A stretch of 64,000 bases of DNA from NCBI GenBank assembly GCA_963767645.1, contig CAVYEW010000014.1:248001-312000 (forward strand), written 5' to 3'. How positions within the stretch are numbered: position 1 is the stretch's first letter; every line of letters begins with the position of its first letter. Below the pieces are notes generated by a model. It had not been told where the DNA came from and searched no databases. It saw only the letters and a list, made by a program, of their open reading frames with translations. Positions 15,072-23,603 of the stretch are shown here, piece after piece. A program made the position numbers and the translations under genes. This DNA is from DATFDN01 sp963767645 (GTDB lineage Bacteria > Pseudomonadota > Alphaproteobacteria > Acetobacterales > Acetobacteraceae).

Positions 15072-16374
15072 AGCTGCCGGCCTGGATCTCCGGCGTCCAA
15101 TAGCGTGTCGTGCCGAGGATGCCGGCGGCCTGCGCGCGGCGGCGCAACTCCTCGGCGGGCACAAGCGCGAGTGCGGCATCCTTTGCCGCCCAGCCCAATG
15201 TCATGAAGCCGCCCACATAGGTCGGAACGGCGACGACGTAGGCGGTAACATGCGGAAAGAAGCGAGCTCGGCGGGCGCTGGTATCGCGCAGCTCGTCGGC
15301 CTGCATGAACGGCACGCCGCATTGGTTCACCACCACGCCGCGCCCGGTCAGGATGCGCGCGCAATGCTGATAGAAGCTGTCCGTGAACAGCACCTCGCCG
15401 ACACCGATCGGGTCAGTGGAGTCGACGATGACGACATCGAACGCCGCGTCGGGCGCGCGCGCTACGTACTCGATGCCGTCGCCGACGATCACCTCGGCGC
15501 GCGGATCGCCCCAGGCATCGCCGCCGATCGCCGGCATCAGCTCCCTGGCGAGCCGGATCACCTCGCCGTCGATCTCCGCCATCACCGCGCGGCGCACCGC
15601 CTTGTGCTGCAGCACGCGCCGCAGCACGCCGCCGTCGCCGGCGCCGATGATCAGCACGCTCTCCGCCCGCCCGTGGGCCAGCAGCGGCACGTGGGCCAGC
15701 ATCTCCTGATAGACGAACTCGTCGGCCTCGGTGATCTGCACCACCCCGTCGAGCAGCATGACGCGGCCGTGCGAGGCGGTCTCGATGACAAGGATGTCCT
15801 GGAACGCGCTCCGCACATGCGCCAGCTCGCGCGTCACCCGGAAGCGCTGGCCCCAATCAGGGTAGAGACGCTCGTTGACCCAGGCCGCCTCCGGCATCAG
15901 ACGAGCGCGGCCGCGCCGTTGCTCGCTGAGCTGCACCGAGTCGGGACGGAACGCGGCGTTCAGCAGCGGCAGGGAGCGGTACGGGTCGCAGGCGCCGCAC
16001 ATGAAGATGTCGATGGCCGCGAAGTCGCGCTCGGGCCAAGTGTGGATGGAGATGTGGCTCTCCGCCAGCACCACCACGCCGGACACCCCGCCATTCGGCG
16101 CGAAATGGTGGAAATGGCTGTGCAGGATCGTCGCGCCGGCCGCGAGCGCCGCCTCGCGCAGCGCACTGTCGATATGCTCCGGGTCGGCGAGGTTCCGCGC
16201 GCCCCAGAGATCGATCAGCAGATGCATGCCGGCGAACTTCTCTCCGTCCTTCTCGACGAAGTAGTCCTTCTGCACCTCGATATGGGAACCCGCGCCGTGC
16301 GTCTGGGCGCTGCCCAAGTCCTGGTTCTCGCTCGGATCGTCCGAGACCATCCCCAGTTGGATGAGTGCCTCCAT
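15028..16374 (-). CDS. Fused S-adenosylmethionine decarboxylase-spermidine synthase (SpeD-SpeE)
   Basis: The 448-aa product joins two enzymes that are normally separate. Residues ~30-165 are a SpeD proenzyme: AESHISIHTWPE with autocleavage expected between Glu105 and Ser106 (pyruvoyl from Ser106), His111, and Cys126 in IDIFMCGACDP. Residues ~170-448 are spermidine synthase with VLIIGAGDGGVLRRVL (SAM-binding, 243-254) and IVDSTDPIG with catalytic Asp318. Together they make decarboxylated SAM and transfer its aminopropyl group to putrescine. Self-cleavage would leave the SpeD alpha chain fused to SpeE. The start at 16374 has an AGGAAGGGGG site; the reading frame stays open far upstream but only as a shadow of the next gene. 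Confidence 0.9.
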   Translation of the reverse strand: MEALIQLGMVSDDPSENQDLGSAQTHGAGSHIEVQKDYFVEKDGEKFAGMHLLIDLWGARNLADPEHIDSALREAALAAGATILHSHFHHFAPNGGVSGVVVLAESHISIHTWPERDFAAIDIFMCGACDPYRSLPLLNAAFRPDSVQLSEQRRGRARLMPEAAWVNERLYPDWGQRFRVTRELAHVRSAFQDILVIETASHGRVMLLDGVVQITEADEFVYQEMLAHVPLLAHGRAESVLIIGAGDGGVLRRVLQHKAVRRAVMAEIDGEVIRLARELMPAIGGDAWGDPRAEVIVGDGIEYVARAPDAAFDVVIVDSTDPIGVGEVLFTDSFYQHCARILTGRGVVVNQCGVPFMQADELRDTSARRARFFPHVTAYVVAVPTYVGGFMTLGWAAKDAALALVPAEELRRRAQAAGILGTTRYWTPEIQAGSFSLPPYIAECLPER

Positions 16375-16519
16375 GGCATCCCCCTTCCTACCAGCAGACG
16401 GCCTGTTGGGCGGAAACCGCCCCCTTGGGCCAAGGCCGCGGAAGATGGGGAAGAGGGTCCCCCCACGCAAGTGGTTTTTTGCAGCGCAGCAGGGATGCGG
16501 GCGCGCAAGGCCCGTGCGT

Positions 16520-19414
16520 TCAATGGGGCGCCGGTGCGAAACTCGCGGCGCGCAGGTCGGCGGCGACGGTTCCGGCGAGCGTGGCCTCCTTCGCCGCACG
16601 GGCAAGGTCGGCGACTTGGCGCACCGGCTCGGCCAGCAGCAGGCGAAGCGTGTCCGCACTCGGCCCGGCAGCGAGCCGCCCCGCGATCCGCGTGCGCAAG
16701 CCTGCCAGCGCCGCCTGATCGCCGGCGTGCGATGCTGCCGCGGCCAGGCGCAGCAGGGTTTGCTGTGCCGCCTCGTCGAGCGGTCCCTGCGCCGGCACGG
16801 TCTTGTCGGCAAGCGCCGCAAGCGCTGCGACTTCCCCCGGGAAGTCGCCCGCGCGCTCCAGGATGTCGGCCCGGGCGCGCTCGGCCTCTGGCGTGCCGAG
16901 CGCCGCGAGCTGCGCCGCGGCCTGCGCCGGGTCGCCCATCCGGGCCGTTCCCTCGGCCGACAACAGCGCCCGCCGCTCGGCCAGCGGGGGCGGCAGATCG
17001 GGCGCTTGCGAGTCCGACAGCGCCGCGAGTGCGCCGGAAGCATCGCCCGCGGCTAGACGGAGAGTGGCCAGCTTCGCTCCGATCGCCCCTCGGGCGGCGT
17101 CGGGCGGCGCGGCGCGCATCACCCGCTCCAAGAGTGGCGCCGCCGCGTCGGGCAGATCGAGCGCAAGCAGACGGTCGGCGAGTTGTGCCTGCAGGTCAGG
17201 GCCGGTCGCCGCTTGTCCCAGCAGGTCGGCGTTCTCTTCAAGCAGCGCCACGAAGTCGAGCGGCGGCATGGACCGCGTGGCATCGTCGCGCAGCAAGCGC
17301 GCGACCGCCTCGCCCATGCGCGCGCGCAGCGCCGGGGCTGCGTCGGGAAAACGCGCCGCGCTCTCGCGCAGCAGCGCAAGGGCCGGCCGCCACGCCCCGG
17401 ACTGCAGACGCAGCTCGGCCAGCCGCTCGCGTCGCGCCAGCTCGTACCGGTCCCCGCGCCAAGCGTCCTCCAATTGCTCCAGCCGCTCGGCCCCCTCGGC
17501 GGGCGTGATCTGTTTCTGCGCCAGGCGGACGTCGATTGCGCGCATCGCCGCACGCAGCCGGGCCAGGCGGTCCGGGCCGGCCACCAGCGCGTCGTAGCGC
17601 GCAAGAGCGTCCGCGGACTTGCCTTCGGCCTGCATGGCCATCGCCCGCGCCAGCGCCAGGCGCCGGTCGTCCGGTCGGGCAGTCAAGAACGGAGCCACCG
17701 CCTTGGCCTGTCCCGCGTCGGCCATCGTCTCCAAGGCGAGCGCCAGAACCGGGTTTCGCACGGCCTCCGGATATGTCAGCAGCAGCGGTGCCGTGGCCGC
17801 CAGGACATCGGCGGTCTCCGGCGTGGGTGCGGTCATCGCCGTGCGTAGTGCCCGCCACAAGGCAACCTCGTCGGTGCCGGACAAGCGCTTGTCGAGCAGC
17901 CCGTCTGCCTCTTCCGGCCGGTGAGCCAGGAGGGCCGCCACGCCCTGCAGTCCCAGCACCTCCGGGTCGTCTGCCAGACGCGGATCGTCCGCCGCCGCGG
18001 TTCGGAGCGCACCTGCCGCCTCCCGATCGAGGCCGAGTGCGAGCATGGTGCGCGCCGCCGCGACCCGCAGGCGCCCGCGCGCCAGAGGAGGCGCATCCGC
18101 CGCCGTCGCGAGCTGTGCATCAAGACGCCGCCGCAACGCCTCCGGCGGCATCGTCGGCAGCTCGAACCGCCGGGTCAGCGTAGCGGCGCGGGCGAGGAGA
18201 GCGTCCGGCAGCAATTCAGGCGCGAGCGCAAGCGGCCCGCCCACGGCCGCCAAGCGAAATCCCTCCTTCACCGGATCGAGCTGGAGGCGATCGGATAGCG
18301 GCTCCACCGCGACCCCCTGGAGGGTGCGCAACAGCGCAAACTCCGGCGTCTGCCGCGCCGTCAGCGCCGCCTGCCCGCCCTCGAGCTGCGTGCCGACCAG
18401 CAGCGTCCCCCCGCTCAGCGGGTCGGTCAGGGCGACCACCCTGCCCGGCCGCACAGCCCCCAAAAGCAGCGTGCCCCCGGTCTCGGTCACGGCGATCGGG
18501 CGCGGCGGCTCCTGGCCTGATCCGACCGCCAGCCGCCAGCCGCCCGGCTCGCGGGTCAACGCCACCGAGCCGCCAGACGGCGCGCGCACTTGCAGCAGCG
18601 TGGCCGTCGGCAGCAGGGTGACGCTGGCCGACGAGAACATGGCATCGTTGTGCAGCGCGGCCATGTCGAGCGGCTTCGGCAAGTCGAACACCACCAGCGT
18701 CACGTCGCCGCGCGTCAGCGCGGCCGCGCCGACCCCAGCGTCGAAGGGCAGCACGATGGCAGCGCTGGCCTGACCGGTGTCGGGCGCCGCTTCGCGCTGA
18801 ACCGCGACGGCGAGGGCTGCCGGCGCGATCGCCGGGGATGGGGGTGCCTGGGGCGAGGGTGCCAAGAGAGCCGATGTGCTCCCCTCCCCTGTGCTCCCCT
18901 CCCCCCGGCCTCCTCGCACAAGGGGAGGGGGAGAAGACGACTCCCCTCCCCTTGTGGGAGGGGTTGGGGGAGGGGTCAGCCCAGCGGGCTGAGATGTCTC
19001 CGAACGTGGAGCCTCAGTCGGTGGCGCCGGTGCGGCCGTGGGTACCGCAGGCGGCGTGGCGGTGCGTGGCGGATCGCGTGCCTCGATCACCAATCTCTGG
19101 CGTCGTTGCCTGGTCCGCGCGCGGACACCCGCGGCCAGCTGCACCGTCGCCGCGCTATCGCCTTCCTCGGCCACCGTCAGGACACTACGCGGTAGCTCGG
19201 CGGGAGAGCGCAGCTGCGCGGGCGCATCGAACCGGAGCACGATCCGCTCGCCCTGCGTGGACTCGTGCCAGTGCAGCCCCGGCGGGAAGTCGAATACCAG
19301 CCGACCGATGCCTCGGTGCTGGGTGGAACGCACCGTCACAGTGACCGGCTCCGAAGCCCCCGCGCTCGTCGCCACGCCCGCCGCCGCGGCGAGCAGGAGG
19401 GCGCGGAGGCGCAT
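16520..19414 (-). CDS. Large secreted helical-repeat protein of the flagellar/chemotaxis cluster
   Basis: The 964-aa product has a signal peptide (MRLRALLLAAAAGVATSAGA). A beta-rich N-terminal domain follows (GRLVFDFPPGLHWHESTQGE, IVLRFDAPAQL) resembling AMIN-type domains, then a proline-rich linker, a second beta region and ~500 residues of Ala/Leu-rich helical repeats resembling TPRs. I do not know its function; long periplasmic TPR proteins of this layout occur beside flagellar genes in related bacteria. Its ATG overlaps the cheZ stop by 4 bases, so it is co-translated with cheZ. Part of the linker is encoded by a dispersed palindromic repeat (18879-18977). Confidence 0.75.
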   Translation of the reverse strand: MRLRALLLAAAAGVATSAGASEPVTVTVRSTQHRGIGRLVFDFPPGLHWHESTQGERIVLRFDAPAQLRSPAELPRSVLTVAEEGDSAATVQLAAGVRARTRQRRQRLVIEARDPPRTATPPAVPTAAPAPPTEAPRSETSQPAGLTPPPTPPTRGGESSSPPPLVRGGRGEGSTGEGSTSALLAPSPQAPPSPAIAPAALAVAVQREAAPDTGQASAAIVLPFDAGVGAAALTRGDVTLVVFDLPKPLDMAALHNDAMFSSASVTLLPTATLLQVRAPSGGSVALTREPGGWRLAVGSGQEPPRPIAVTETGGTLLLGAVRPGRVVALTDPLSGGTLLVGTQLEGGQAALTARQTPEFALLRTLQGVAVEPLSDRLQLDPVKEGFRLAAVGGPLALAPELLPDALLARAATLTRRFELPTMPPEALRRRLDAQLATAADAPPLARGRLRVAAARTMLALGLDREAAGALRTAAADDPRLADDPEVLGLQGVAALLAHRPEEADGLLDKRLSGTDEVALWRALRTAMTAPTPETADVLAATAPLLLTYPEAVRNPVLALALETMADAGQAKAVAPFLTARPDDRRLALARAMAMQAEGKSADALARYDALVAGPDRLARLRAAMRAIDVRLAQKQITPAEGAERLEQLEDAWRGDRYELARRERLAELRLQSGAWRPALALLRESAARFPDAAPALRARMGEAVARLLRDDATRSMPPLDFVALLEENADLLGQAATGPDLQAQLADRLLALDLPDAAAPLLERVMRAAPPDAARGAIGAKLATLRLAAGDASGALAALSDSQAPDLPPPLAERRALLSAEGTARMGDPAQAAAQLAALGTPEAERARADILERAGDFPGEVAALAALADKTVPAQGPLDEAAQQTLLRLAAAASHAGDQAALAGLRTRIAGRLAAGPSADTLRLLLAEPVRQVADLARAAKEATLAGTVAADLRAASFAPAPH
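18879..18977. repeat. Dispersed C/G-rich palindromic repeat, copy 1 (intragenic)
   Basis: Alternating runs of CCCCTCCCC and GGGGAGGGG around CACAAGGGG and CTTGTGGG cores form two back-to-back hairpins. The same architecture recurs at 28675, 35735, 50221, 52363, 53428 and 57773. This copy lies inside the large helical-repeat protein gene and is read through in frame as a Pro/Gly/Ser-rich linker. Confidence 0.8.
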
Positions 19415-20058
19415 CAGTCGAAGCTGGCCAGAAGCTGGTCGATGTCGGACTGATCCATCGCGGCGGCGGGAAGCTGCGGGCCGTTCAGCAGCGCGGCCTC
19501 GCCGGTCGGCGCCGTCGCTTGGCGCGAAAGCGGCGCGTCGCGTGCGCCGAAGGTCTCGACGATCTGCGCGATCTTCTGCTCGATCGCCTTCAGCGCGGTG
19601 ACGACCTTGGTGATGCGCTGGCCGGTTATGTCCTGGAAGCTGCACGCCTCGTAGATGCGAGTGGTTGCCTCCTGCAGCCGTGCCGCGCCGGCGCCGTCCA
19701 GCCCCGCGCCGACCGCGTCCAGCGTCTCGCAGCTTTCGAGGATGGCGTTGGTCGCGCTCGCGGTGTGCGCGACGATCGCATCCAGCTCGTCGGTGGCGAA
19801 GGGGATGTCGCAGACGGTGATGGCTTCGACGCCGAGGGCCGCGATCTCCGCCTTGGCATTGGCGATGGTCCGGCCCAACTCCTCGACCTCGGCGAGCAGG
19901 TTGCGCTCGGTCTCGCCCATCTCGCCATGCGAGGCGGCAAGCACCGCGCGGACGACATCGGCTACCCATTCGGGTTCGGCGGCAGGATAACGGCCGCGGA
20001 TCGCGCCGAGCTCGCGCGCCAGCGTTTCCGCCGCGGTGCCGGCGAACGGGCTACCCAT
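19414..20058 (-). CDS. cheZ: CheY phosphatase CheZ
   Basis: The 214-aa helical protein contains the CheZ active motif CSFQDITGQRITKV, with Asp143 and Gln147 where the enzyme needs the Gln to position water on phospho-CheY. The C terminus DQSDIDQLLASFD is the short CheY-docking peptide. The long hairpin helices in between dimerise. It is encoded between cheY (8-base overlap) and the large secreted protein (4-base overlap), so signal termination for the flagellar switch is its likely role. Confidence 0.92.
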   Translation of the reverse strand: MGSPFAGTAAETLARELGAIRGRYPAAEPEWVADVVRAVLAASHGEMGETERNLLAEVEELGRTIANAKAEIAALGVEAITVCDIPFATDELDAIVAHTASATNAILESCETLDAVGAGLDGAGAARLQEATTRIYEACSFQDITGQRITKVVTALKAIEQKIAQIVETFGARDAPLSRQATAPTGEAALLNGPQLPAAAMDQSDIDQLLASFD

Positions 20059-20437
20059 TCCCGAGCACCTTCTCGATCTTCTCGCGCAGGGTCTCGGCGT
20101 TGAACGGCTTGACGATGTAGTTCGACACTCCGGCCTTCTTGGCGGCGACGACGTTCTCGACCTTGCTCTCGGCGGTGATCATGATGAACGGCGTCGCTTT
20201 CAGCCGGGCATCGGCGCGCACTTCCTGCAGCAGCTGCAATCCGGTCATCGGCTGCATGTTCCAGTCGCTGATGACCAGCCCGAAGCTGCCGGTGCGCAGC
20301 TTGCCGAGCGCCTCGGCGCCGTCGGTCGCCTCCTCCACGTTGTTGAAGTCGATCTGCTTCAGCAGGTTGCGGATGATGCGCAGCATTGTCTTGTAGTCAT
20401 CGACGATGAGCACGTTCATCGACTTGTCGATCGGCAT
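20051..20437 (-). CDS. cheY: Chemotaxis response regulator CheY
   Basis: The 128-aa product is a stand-alone receiver. The acidic pair is VDDYK at 12-16, the phospho-Asp is D58 in VISDWNMQPMTG, Thr/Ala follow in MITAES, and the Lys is in NYIVKPFNAETL. The SDWNMP-like context is that of flagellar-motor CheY proteins. It is adjacent to cheZ and to the motE remnant. Confidence 0.95.
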   Translation of the reverse strand: MPIDKSMNVLIVDDYKTMLRIIRNLLKQIDFNNVEEATDGAEALGKLRTGSFGLVISDWNMQPMTGLQLLQEVRADARLKATPFIMITAESKVENVVAAKKAGVSNYIVKPFNAETLREKIEKVLGNG

Positions 20438-20450
20438 CCAGGCTCCCTTT

Positions 20451-20750
20451 CTAGTTGGACTCGGCGGCTTCGCCGTCGCGGTGCTGACGCATCGCGGCCA
20501 GTTCCGTCGTGGTCTTGCGCGCCTTGTCCGGGCGCATGGCCGCGAGGATCGCCGCCGCCTTCGCCTCCTTCATCCGGTCCACCAGCTTGACGAGCACCGG
20601 CATCTCCAGATCGTCGAAGATCCGCGCCGCCTCACGCGGCTTCATCTTCTCATAGACCGTAACCAAGCCCTGCCAGTCCTTGTCCTCGCGCTGGCGGCGG
20701 TCGGCATCGAGCTGTTCGAGGCGTGTCTGCAGCGCTTTCAGCTCGCCCAC
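20451..20750 (-). CDS. MotE-type flagellar protein, N-terminally truncated
   Basis: The 99-aa product matches only the C-terminal half of MotE/MgtE_N-domain proteins: DWQGLVTVYEKMKPREAARI, FDDLEMPVLVKLVDRMKEAK and AAILAAMRPDKARK. The normal N-terminal membrane helix and most of the coiled coil are missing. In the same frame an in-frame TAG lies about 24 codons above the GTG at 20750, and the sequence beyond is unrelated. MotE helps MotC place or open the stator in relatives. The stump is probably non-functional and marks the left edge of the island. The call is limited by the short length. Confidence 0.65.
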   Translation of the reverse strand: MGELKALQTRLEQLDADRRQREDKDWQGLVTVYEKMKPREAARIFDDLEMPVLVKLVDRMKEAKAAAILAAMRPDKARKTTTELAAMRQHRDGEAAESN

Positions 20751-20922
20751 TCGCTGGTCAAGCTTCTGTCCGGCAGATGTGACGCGCGCGGACTATCCGG
20801 CTAGGGCGAACGCAAACATCCGGAATAACATTAACGTTCGGGTGACCAATCACCGCTACTTTGCATGCCGGATTGACGATCTATAAACGCCGCTAAGACG
20901 GCTCAATAATGGAGCAGCCCGC

Positions 20923-21180
20923 ATGCCTCCTCAATTCGGCCGGCTATCCGTCGAGGCTAACCGGCGTCTGGTCCGTCAGACCGCCTTCCTCACCGCCCAG
21001 CTCATCGCCGAGCAGGCTCAGCTATTCGCTGCCACTCTGCGCGACCGCGCGGACGATATCGCCGCCCCCGACGCTCTGATGGTTTTCGCGGTAGAGGTGC
21101 AGGCTTTCGCCGCGCCGGATGCCGACGCGCTCTTCCCCTCGACTAGCGAGCAGAGCAAGCAAATAGGCGCTCTGTCATAG
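20923..21180 (+). CDS. Small unrecognised protein
   Basis: The 85-aa product is helical and rich in Ala, Gln and Arg (RLVRQTAFLTAQLIAEQAQL, then FAATLRDRADDIAAPDALMV), with no signal or membrane segment. The ATG follows GGAGCAGCCCGC, a plausible ribosome-binding site, and the upstream 150 bases are AT-rich enough for promoters. It is the first gene inside the island. I do not recognise a family. Confidence 0.45.
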   Translation: MPPQFGRLSVEANRRLVRQTAFLTAQLIAEQAQLFAATLRDRADDIAAPDALMVFAVEVQAFAAPDADALFPSTSEQSKQIGALS

Positions 21181-21294
21181 GGCAAAAGCAGCTCGAGGCC
21201 GCCGCCGCAATCTTCAAATCGAGCTAATGCTGGTCGAAATGGCTTCTTGACATTTTATGCAAGCATAGCACACCAAAATGTGCTACAGATAGGT

Positions 21295-21531
21295 ATGACC
21301 CATGCGTTTGTTTTCTGCTCCACCAAACACCCGGAGATTATCGCGTTCACTAAGGACGAGACCGGCAGCAATCTCCCGGCCGAAGTTGGCCCCTGGCAAA
21401 TCATAGCAGGGCAAGCTATTTCCGCTGGATCGAATAACGCCATAATCGACGCCCTTCAAACCCAAGGGTATTACCTGGCTTGGCAAAAGGTTCTAACTCG
21501 TGGACATGCAGACGTCGGTGACGCTGAATAA
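21295..21531 (+). CDS. Small conserved-type hypothetical protein
   Basis: The 78-aa product starts MTHAFVFCSTKHPEIIAFTK, continues DETGSNLPAEVGPWQ and ends with IIDALQTQGYYLAWQKV. The 'FTxDETGxNLPAxxGPW' pattern is one I associate with small alphaproteobacterial proteins of unknown role, so it is probably a real gene. A start at TTG 21247 would add 16 residues without support. Composition is less GC-rich than its surroundings, consistent with horizontal acquisition. Confidence 0.55.
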   Translation: MTHAFVFCSTKHPEIIAFTKDETGSNLPAEVGPWQIIAGQAISAGSNNAIIDALQTQGYYLAWQKVLTRGHADVGDAE

Positions 21532-21805
21532 ATGTAAATCCAACGGATAAGTAGCAGTTATATACTTGTACCTAGTTTCTCTGATTGCAACCTATCGACC
21601 GCCTCTGCACCGTGATCACCGCATTGGCTGCATGGGTTCCGATCAGCGGGATTTGGGATTAGCTTTGCCAAATTTTGCAGGACTTCGCCCATCCGCCGCT
21701 TGTCGATACGATGATGATCCCGTACTGTGGCTTGATTTCGTAATCGCGGGAAGATCGTCTGCGGGTCGCAGTTTAAGGTGAATAATCTAACCCAATTAGC
21801 TACCT
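21532..21805. other. Stretch without a supported gene
   Basis: This AT-richer stretch has no reading frame with recognisable protein features on either strand. It separates the small hypothetical gene from two weak leftward membrane-protein frames and looks like eroded accessory DNA. Confidence 0.4.
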
Positions 21806-22048
21806 TCAACGTCGATGGCGCCTCGCTACCACCCGTGCGCCCCATGCCAGCGGGGCGGACCAGCATGCGCCGGCGGCTGCTAACGTCCATCCCCACCAGG
21901 GCCACCCCTGCCACAGTGCCAGCCCCATCGCGACAACGATCATCGTGGGGTAGAGAGCCGCCACGAACAGGAGGATCGCGCGTGGGATCGGTAGGTTGCG
22001 TTCAGCGGGATCAATGCCGTCGAACATGCGAAAGGTCCTAATTTCCAT
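21806..22048 (-). CDS. Possible small two-helix membrane protein
   Basis: The 80-aa frame starts MEIRTFRMFDGIDPAERNLP and continues with two hydrophobic stretches (RAILLFVAALYPTMIVVAMG, then a GWPWWGWTLAAAGACW-type segment) and a basic tail. The hydrophobic pattern looks genuine, but there is no ribosome-binding site and the start overlaps the next frame. It could be the downstream half of a frameshifted gene with the frame at 21940-22227. Confidence 0.35.
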   Translation of the reverse strand: MEIRTFRMFDGIDPAERNLPIPRAILLFVAALYPTMIVVAMGLALWQGWPWWGWTLAAAGACWSAPLAWGARVVARRHRR

Positions 22049-22227
22049 TCGAGCGAGGGCGCCGCCATCAACGCCTCGGCTACGGCAATTGTGGCCAGGG
22101 CCGCAAGCGCGAGGCCCCAAACGATCCGCTGCATTTCCAGCCTGTTGCCGATTTCCCACCTCGTAAGCGACAGGCGCCTCCAGTACGCGTAAACGGAAGC
22201 GCCTACATTTACGACGAGAGGAATCAT
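21940..22227 (-). CDS. Possible small membrane protein, perhaps a broken gene
   Basis: The 95-aa frame has MIPLVVNVGASVYAYWRRLS and a second hydrophobic helix, IVWGLALAALATIAVAEALM. Its last ~20 residues overlap, in a different frame, the start of the neighbouring frame at 21806-22048. Sequence upstream is cut 60 bases away by the IS3 element, which may have removed its promoter or 5' end. Weakly supported. Confidence 0.3.
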   Translation of the reverse strand: MIPLVVNVGASVYAYWRRLSLTRWEIGNRLEMQRIVWGLALAALATIAVAEALMAAPSLEWKLGPFACSTALIPLNATYRSHARSSCSWRLSTPR

Positions 22228-22350
22228 GCCAACCAAAGCCGAGTGGCAGGATGGCGCAGATTGTTTAAGGAAAGATGGATAGCGGCTGACCTGAGCCCCT
22301 GAATCTCCTCCAGGTTTGAGTAGAGTCCGCTTCGAGCAGGAGGCGGATGG

Positions 22351-22617
22351 ATGAGGAAGTCGCGGTTCACTGAGGAGCAGATCATCGGCGTGCTGCGCGA
22401 GCAGGAAGCCGGGATGCAGACGGCCGACCTCTGCCGCAAGCACGGGATCAGCCCGGCGACGTTCTATCAGTGGAAAGCCAAGTTCGGCGGGCTCGATGTG
22501 TCCGAGGTGCGGCGGCTGCGAGCGCTAGAGGCAGAGAACGCACGGCTGAAGAAGTTGCTGGCGGAGGCAATGCTGGACAACGCCGTGCTGAAGGACGTGG
22601 CATCAAAAAAGTGGTGA
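22351..22617 (+). CDS. IS3 family transposase OrfA
   Basis: The 88-aa product has a helix-turn-helix (RKSRFTEEQIIGVLREQEAG, then DLCRKHGISPATFYQWKAK) that binds the element ends, then a leucine-zipper-like helix (RRLRALEAENARLKKLLAEA). It ends TGG-TGA just after the A6G slippery run, which allows -1 frameshifting into orfB. Confidence 0.93.
   Translation: MRKSRFTEEQIIGVLREQEAGMQTADLCRKHGISPATFYQWKAKFGGLDVSEVRRLRALEAENARLKKLLAEAMLDNAVLKDVASKKW
22605..22611 (+). promoter_or_regulatory. A6G programmed -1 frameshift site
   Basis: The heptamer AAAAAAG lies six codons' reach before the orfA stop at 22615-22617, the usual place in IS3 elements for making the OrfAB fusion transposase. I did not model a downstream stimulatory structure. 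Confidence 0.6.
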
Positions 22618-23603
22618 CGCCCGCAGCACGGAGGGGCGCTGTTTCCGCGGTGCGCGACGCGCACGGGATCAGCGAGCGGCGGGCGTGTGCACTCCTCGGC
22701 GCGGATCGCAGTATGGTTCGCTACCGGGCGAGCAGGCCGGACGACGGCAATTTGCGAACCCGACTGTGCAGCCTGGCGGCCGAGCGGCGCCGGTTCGGCT
22801 ATCGCCGTCTCGGCCTGTTGCTTGCCCGGGAAGGGCTGCGGCCGAACCACAAGAAGCTGCGTCGCCTATATCGGGAGGAGCGGCTGCAGGTGCGTCGTCG
22901 TGGCGGCCGCAAGCGGGCGATCGGCACGCGGGCACCCATGGCGGTGCCGGAGGTGGTCAACCAGCGCTGGTCGCTGGACTTCGCGTCGGACACGCTGGCG
23001 GACGGCCGCCGGTTCCGGATCCTGTGCGTGGTGGACGACTTCAGCCGCGAGTGCCTGGCGCTGGTGGCCGACACGTCGCTGTCCGGCAAGCGGGTCGCGC
23101 GCGAGCTGGACACCGTCGCCGCGGCGCGTAGCTTGCCGCTGGCGGTGGTGAGCGACAACGGCACGGAGCTGACCAGCGTGGCGATCCTGCGCTGGTCGCA
23201 GGACCGGGCGGTGGGCTGGCACTACATCGCGCCTGGCAAGCCGCAGCAGAACGCGTTCGCCGAGAGCTTCATCGGCCGCCTGCGCGACGAGTGCCTGAAC
23301 GAGACCGTGTTTACCTCGCTGCGGCACGCCCGGGCCGTGTTGGCGAACTGGCAGCGCGACTACAATGAGATCAGGCCGCATTCGGCGTTGAATGGCCGCG
23401 CGCCCGGCTCGACTAGGCTGCCGCTGTGCTCGCCTGGCTCAAGCCCGCTGCGCGTCGCCTCCGGCGATGGCCTGCGGCCAGGCTTGACCCAGGCGGCGCG
23501 CGACGGCGGGACAAATCATGGCCGGGACGGAGACACGGCGCTCGACCGAACCGAGAAACACCGTCACGATCGGCGTGGCGGCAACCGCGAACTCTGCTTC
23601 TGA
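22611..23603 (+). CDS. IS3 family transposase OrfB (DDE integrase domain)
   Basis: About 330 aa. An HTH_21-like N-terminal region (RRACALLGADRSMVRYRAS) precedes an rve integrase core with the DDE triad: Asp in RWSLDFASD, Asp in VVSDNGTELTS and Glu in NAFAESFIGRLRDECLNE. YNEIRPHSALNGRAP closes the core. The C-terminal ~60 residues are low-complexity and may be read-through. The frame is continuous with -1 slippage from orfA; its own GTG at 22611 is a formal start only. Confidence 0.93.
   Translation: MVTPAARRGAVSAVRDAHGISERRACALLGADRSMVRYRASRPDDGNLRTRLCSLAAERRRFGYRRLGLLLAREGLRPNHKKLRRLYREERLQVRRRGGRKRAIGTRAPMAVPEVVNQRWSLDFASDTLADGRRFRILCVVDDFSRECLALVADTSLSGKRVARELDTVAAARSLPLAVVSDNGTELTSVAILRWSQDRAVGWHYIAPGKPQQNAFAESFIGRLRDECLNETVFTSLRHARAVLANWQRDYNEIRPHSALNGRAPGSTRLPLCSPGSSPLRVASGDGLRPGLTQAARDGGTNHGRDGDTALDRTEKHRHDRRGGNRELCF

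Noticed and set aside
16375..17043. N-terminal extension of the polyamine enzyme to 671 aa
   Set aside because: The extra ~220 residues are a shadow of the neighbouring secreted-protein gene; family N termini and a good ribosome-binding site fit the start at 16374.
15250..17508. A 752-codon plus-strand open frame
   Set aside because: It lies opposite speD-speE and the large repeat protein, with a composition of shadow translation (Arg/Ala/Pro runs) and no recognisable domain.
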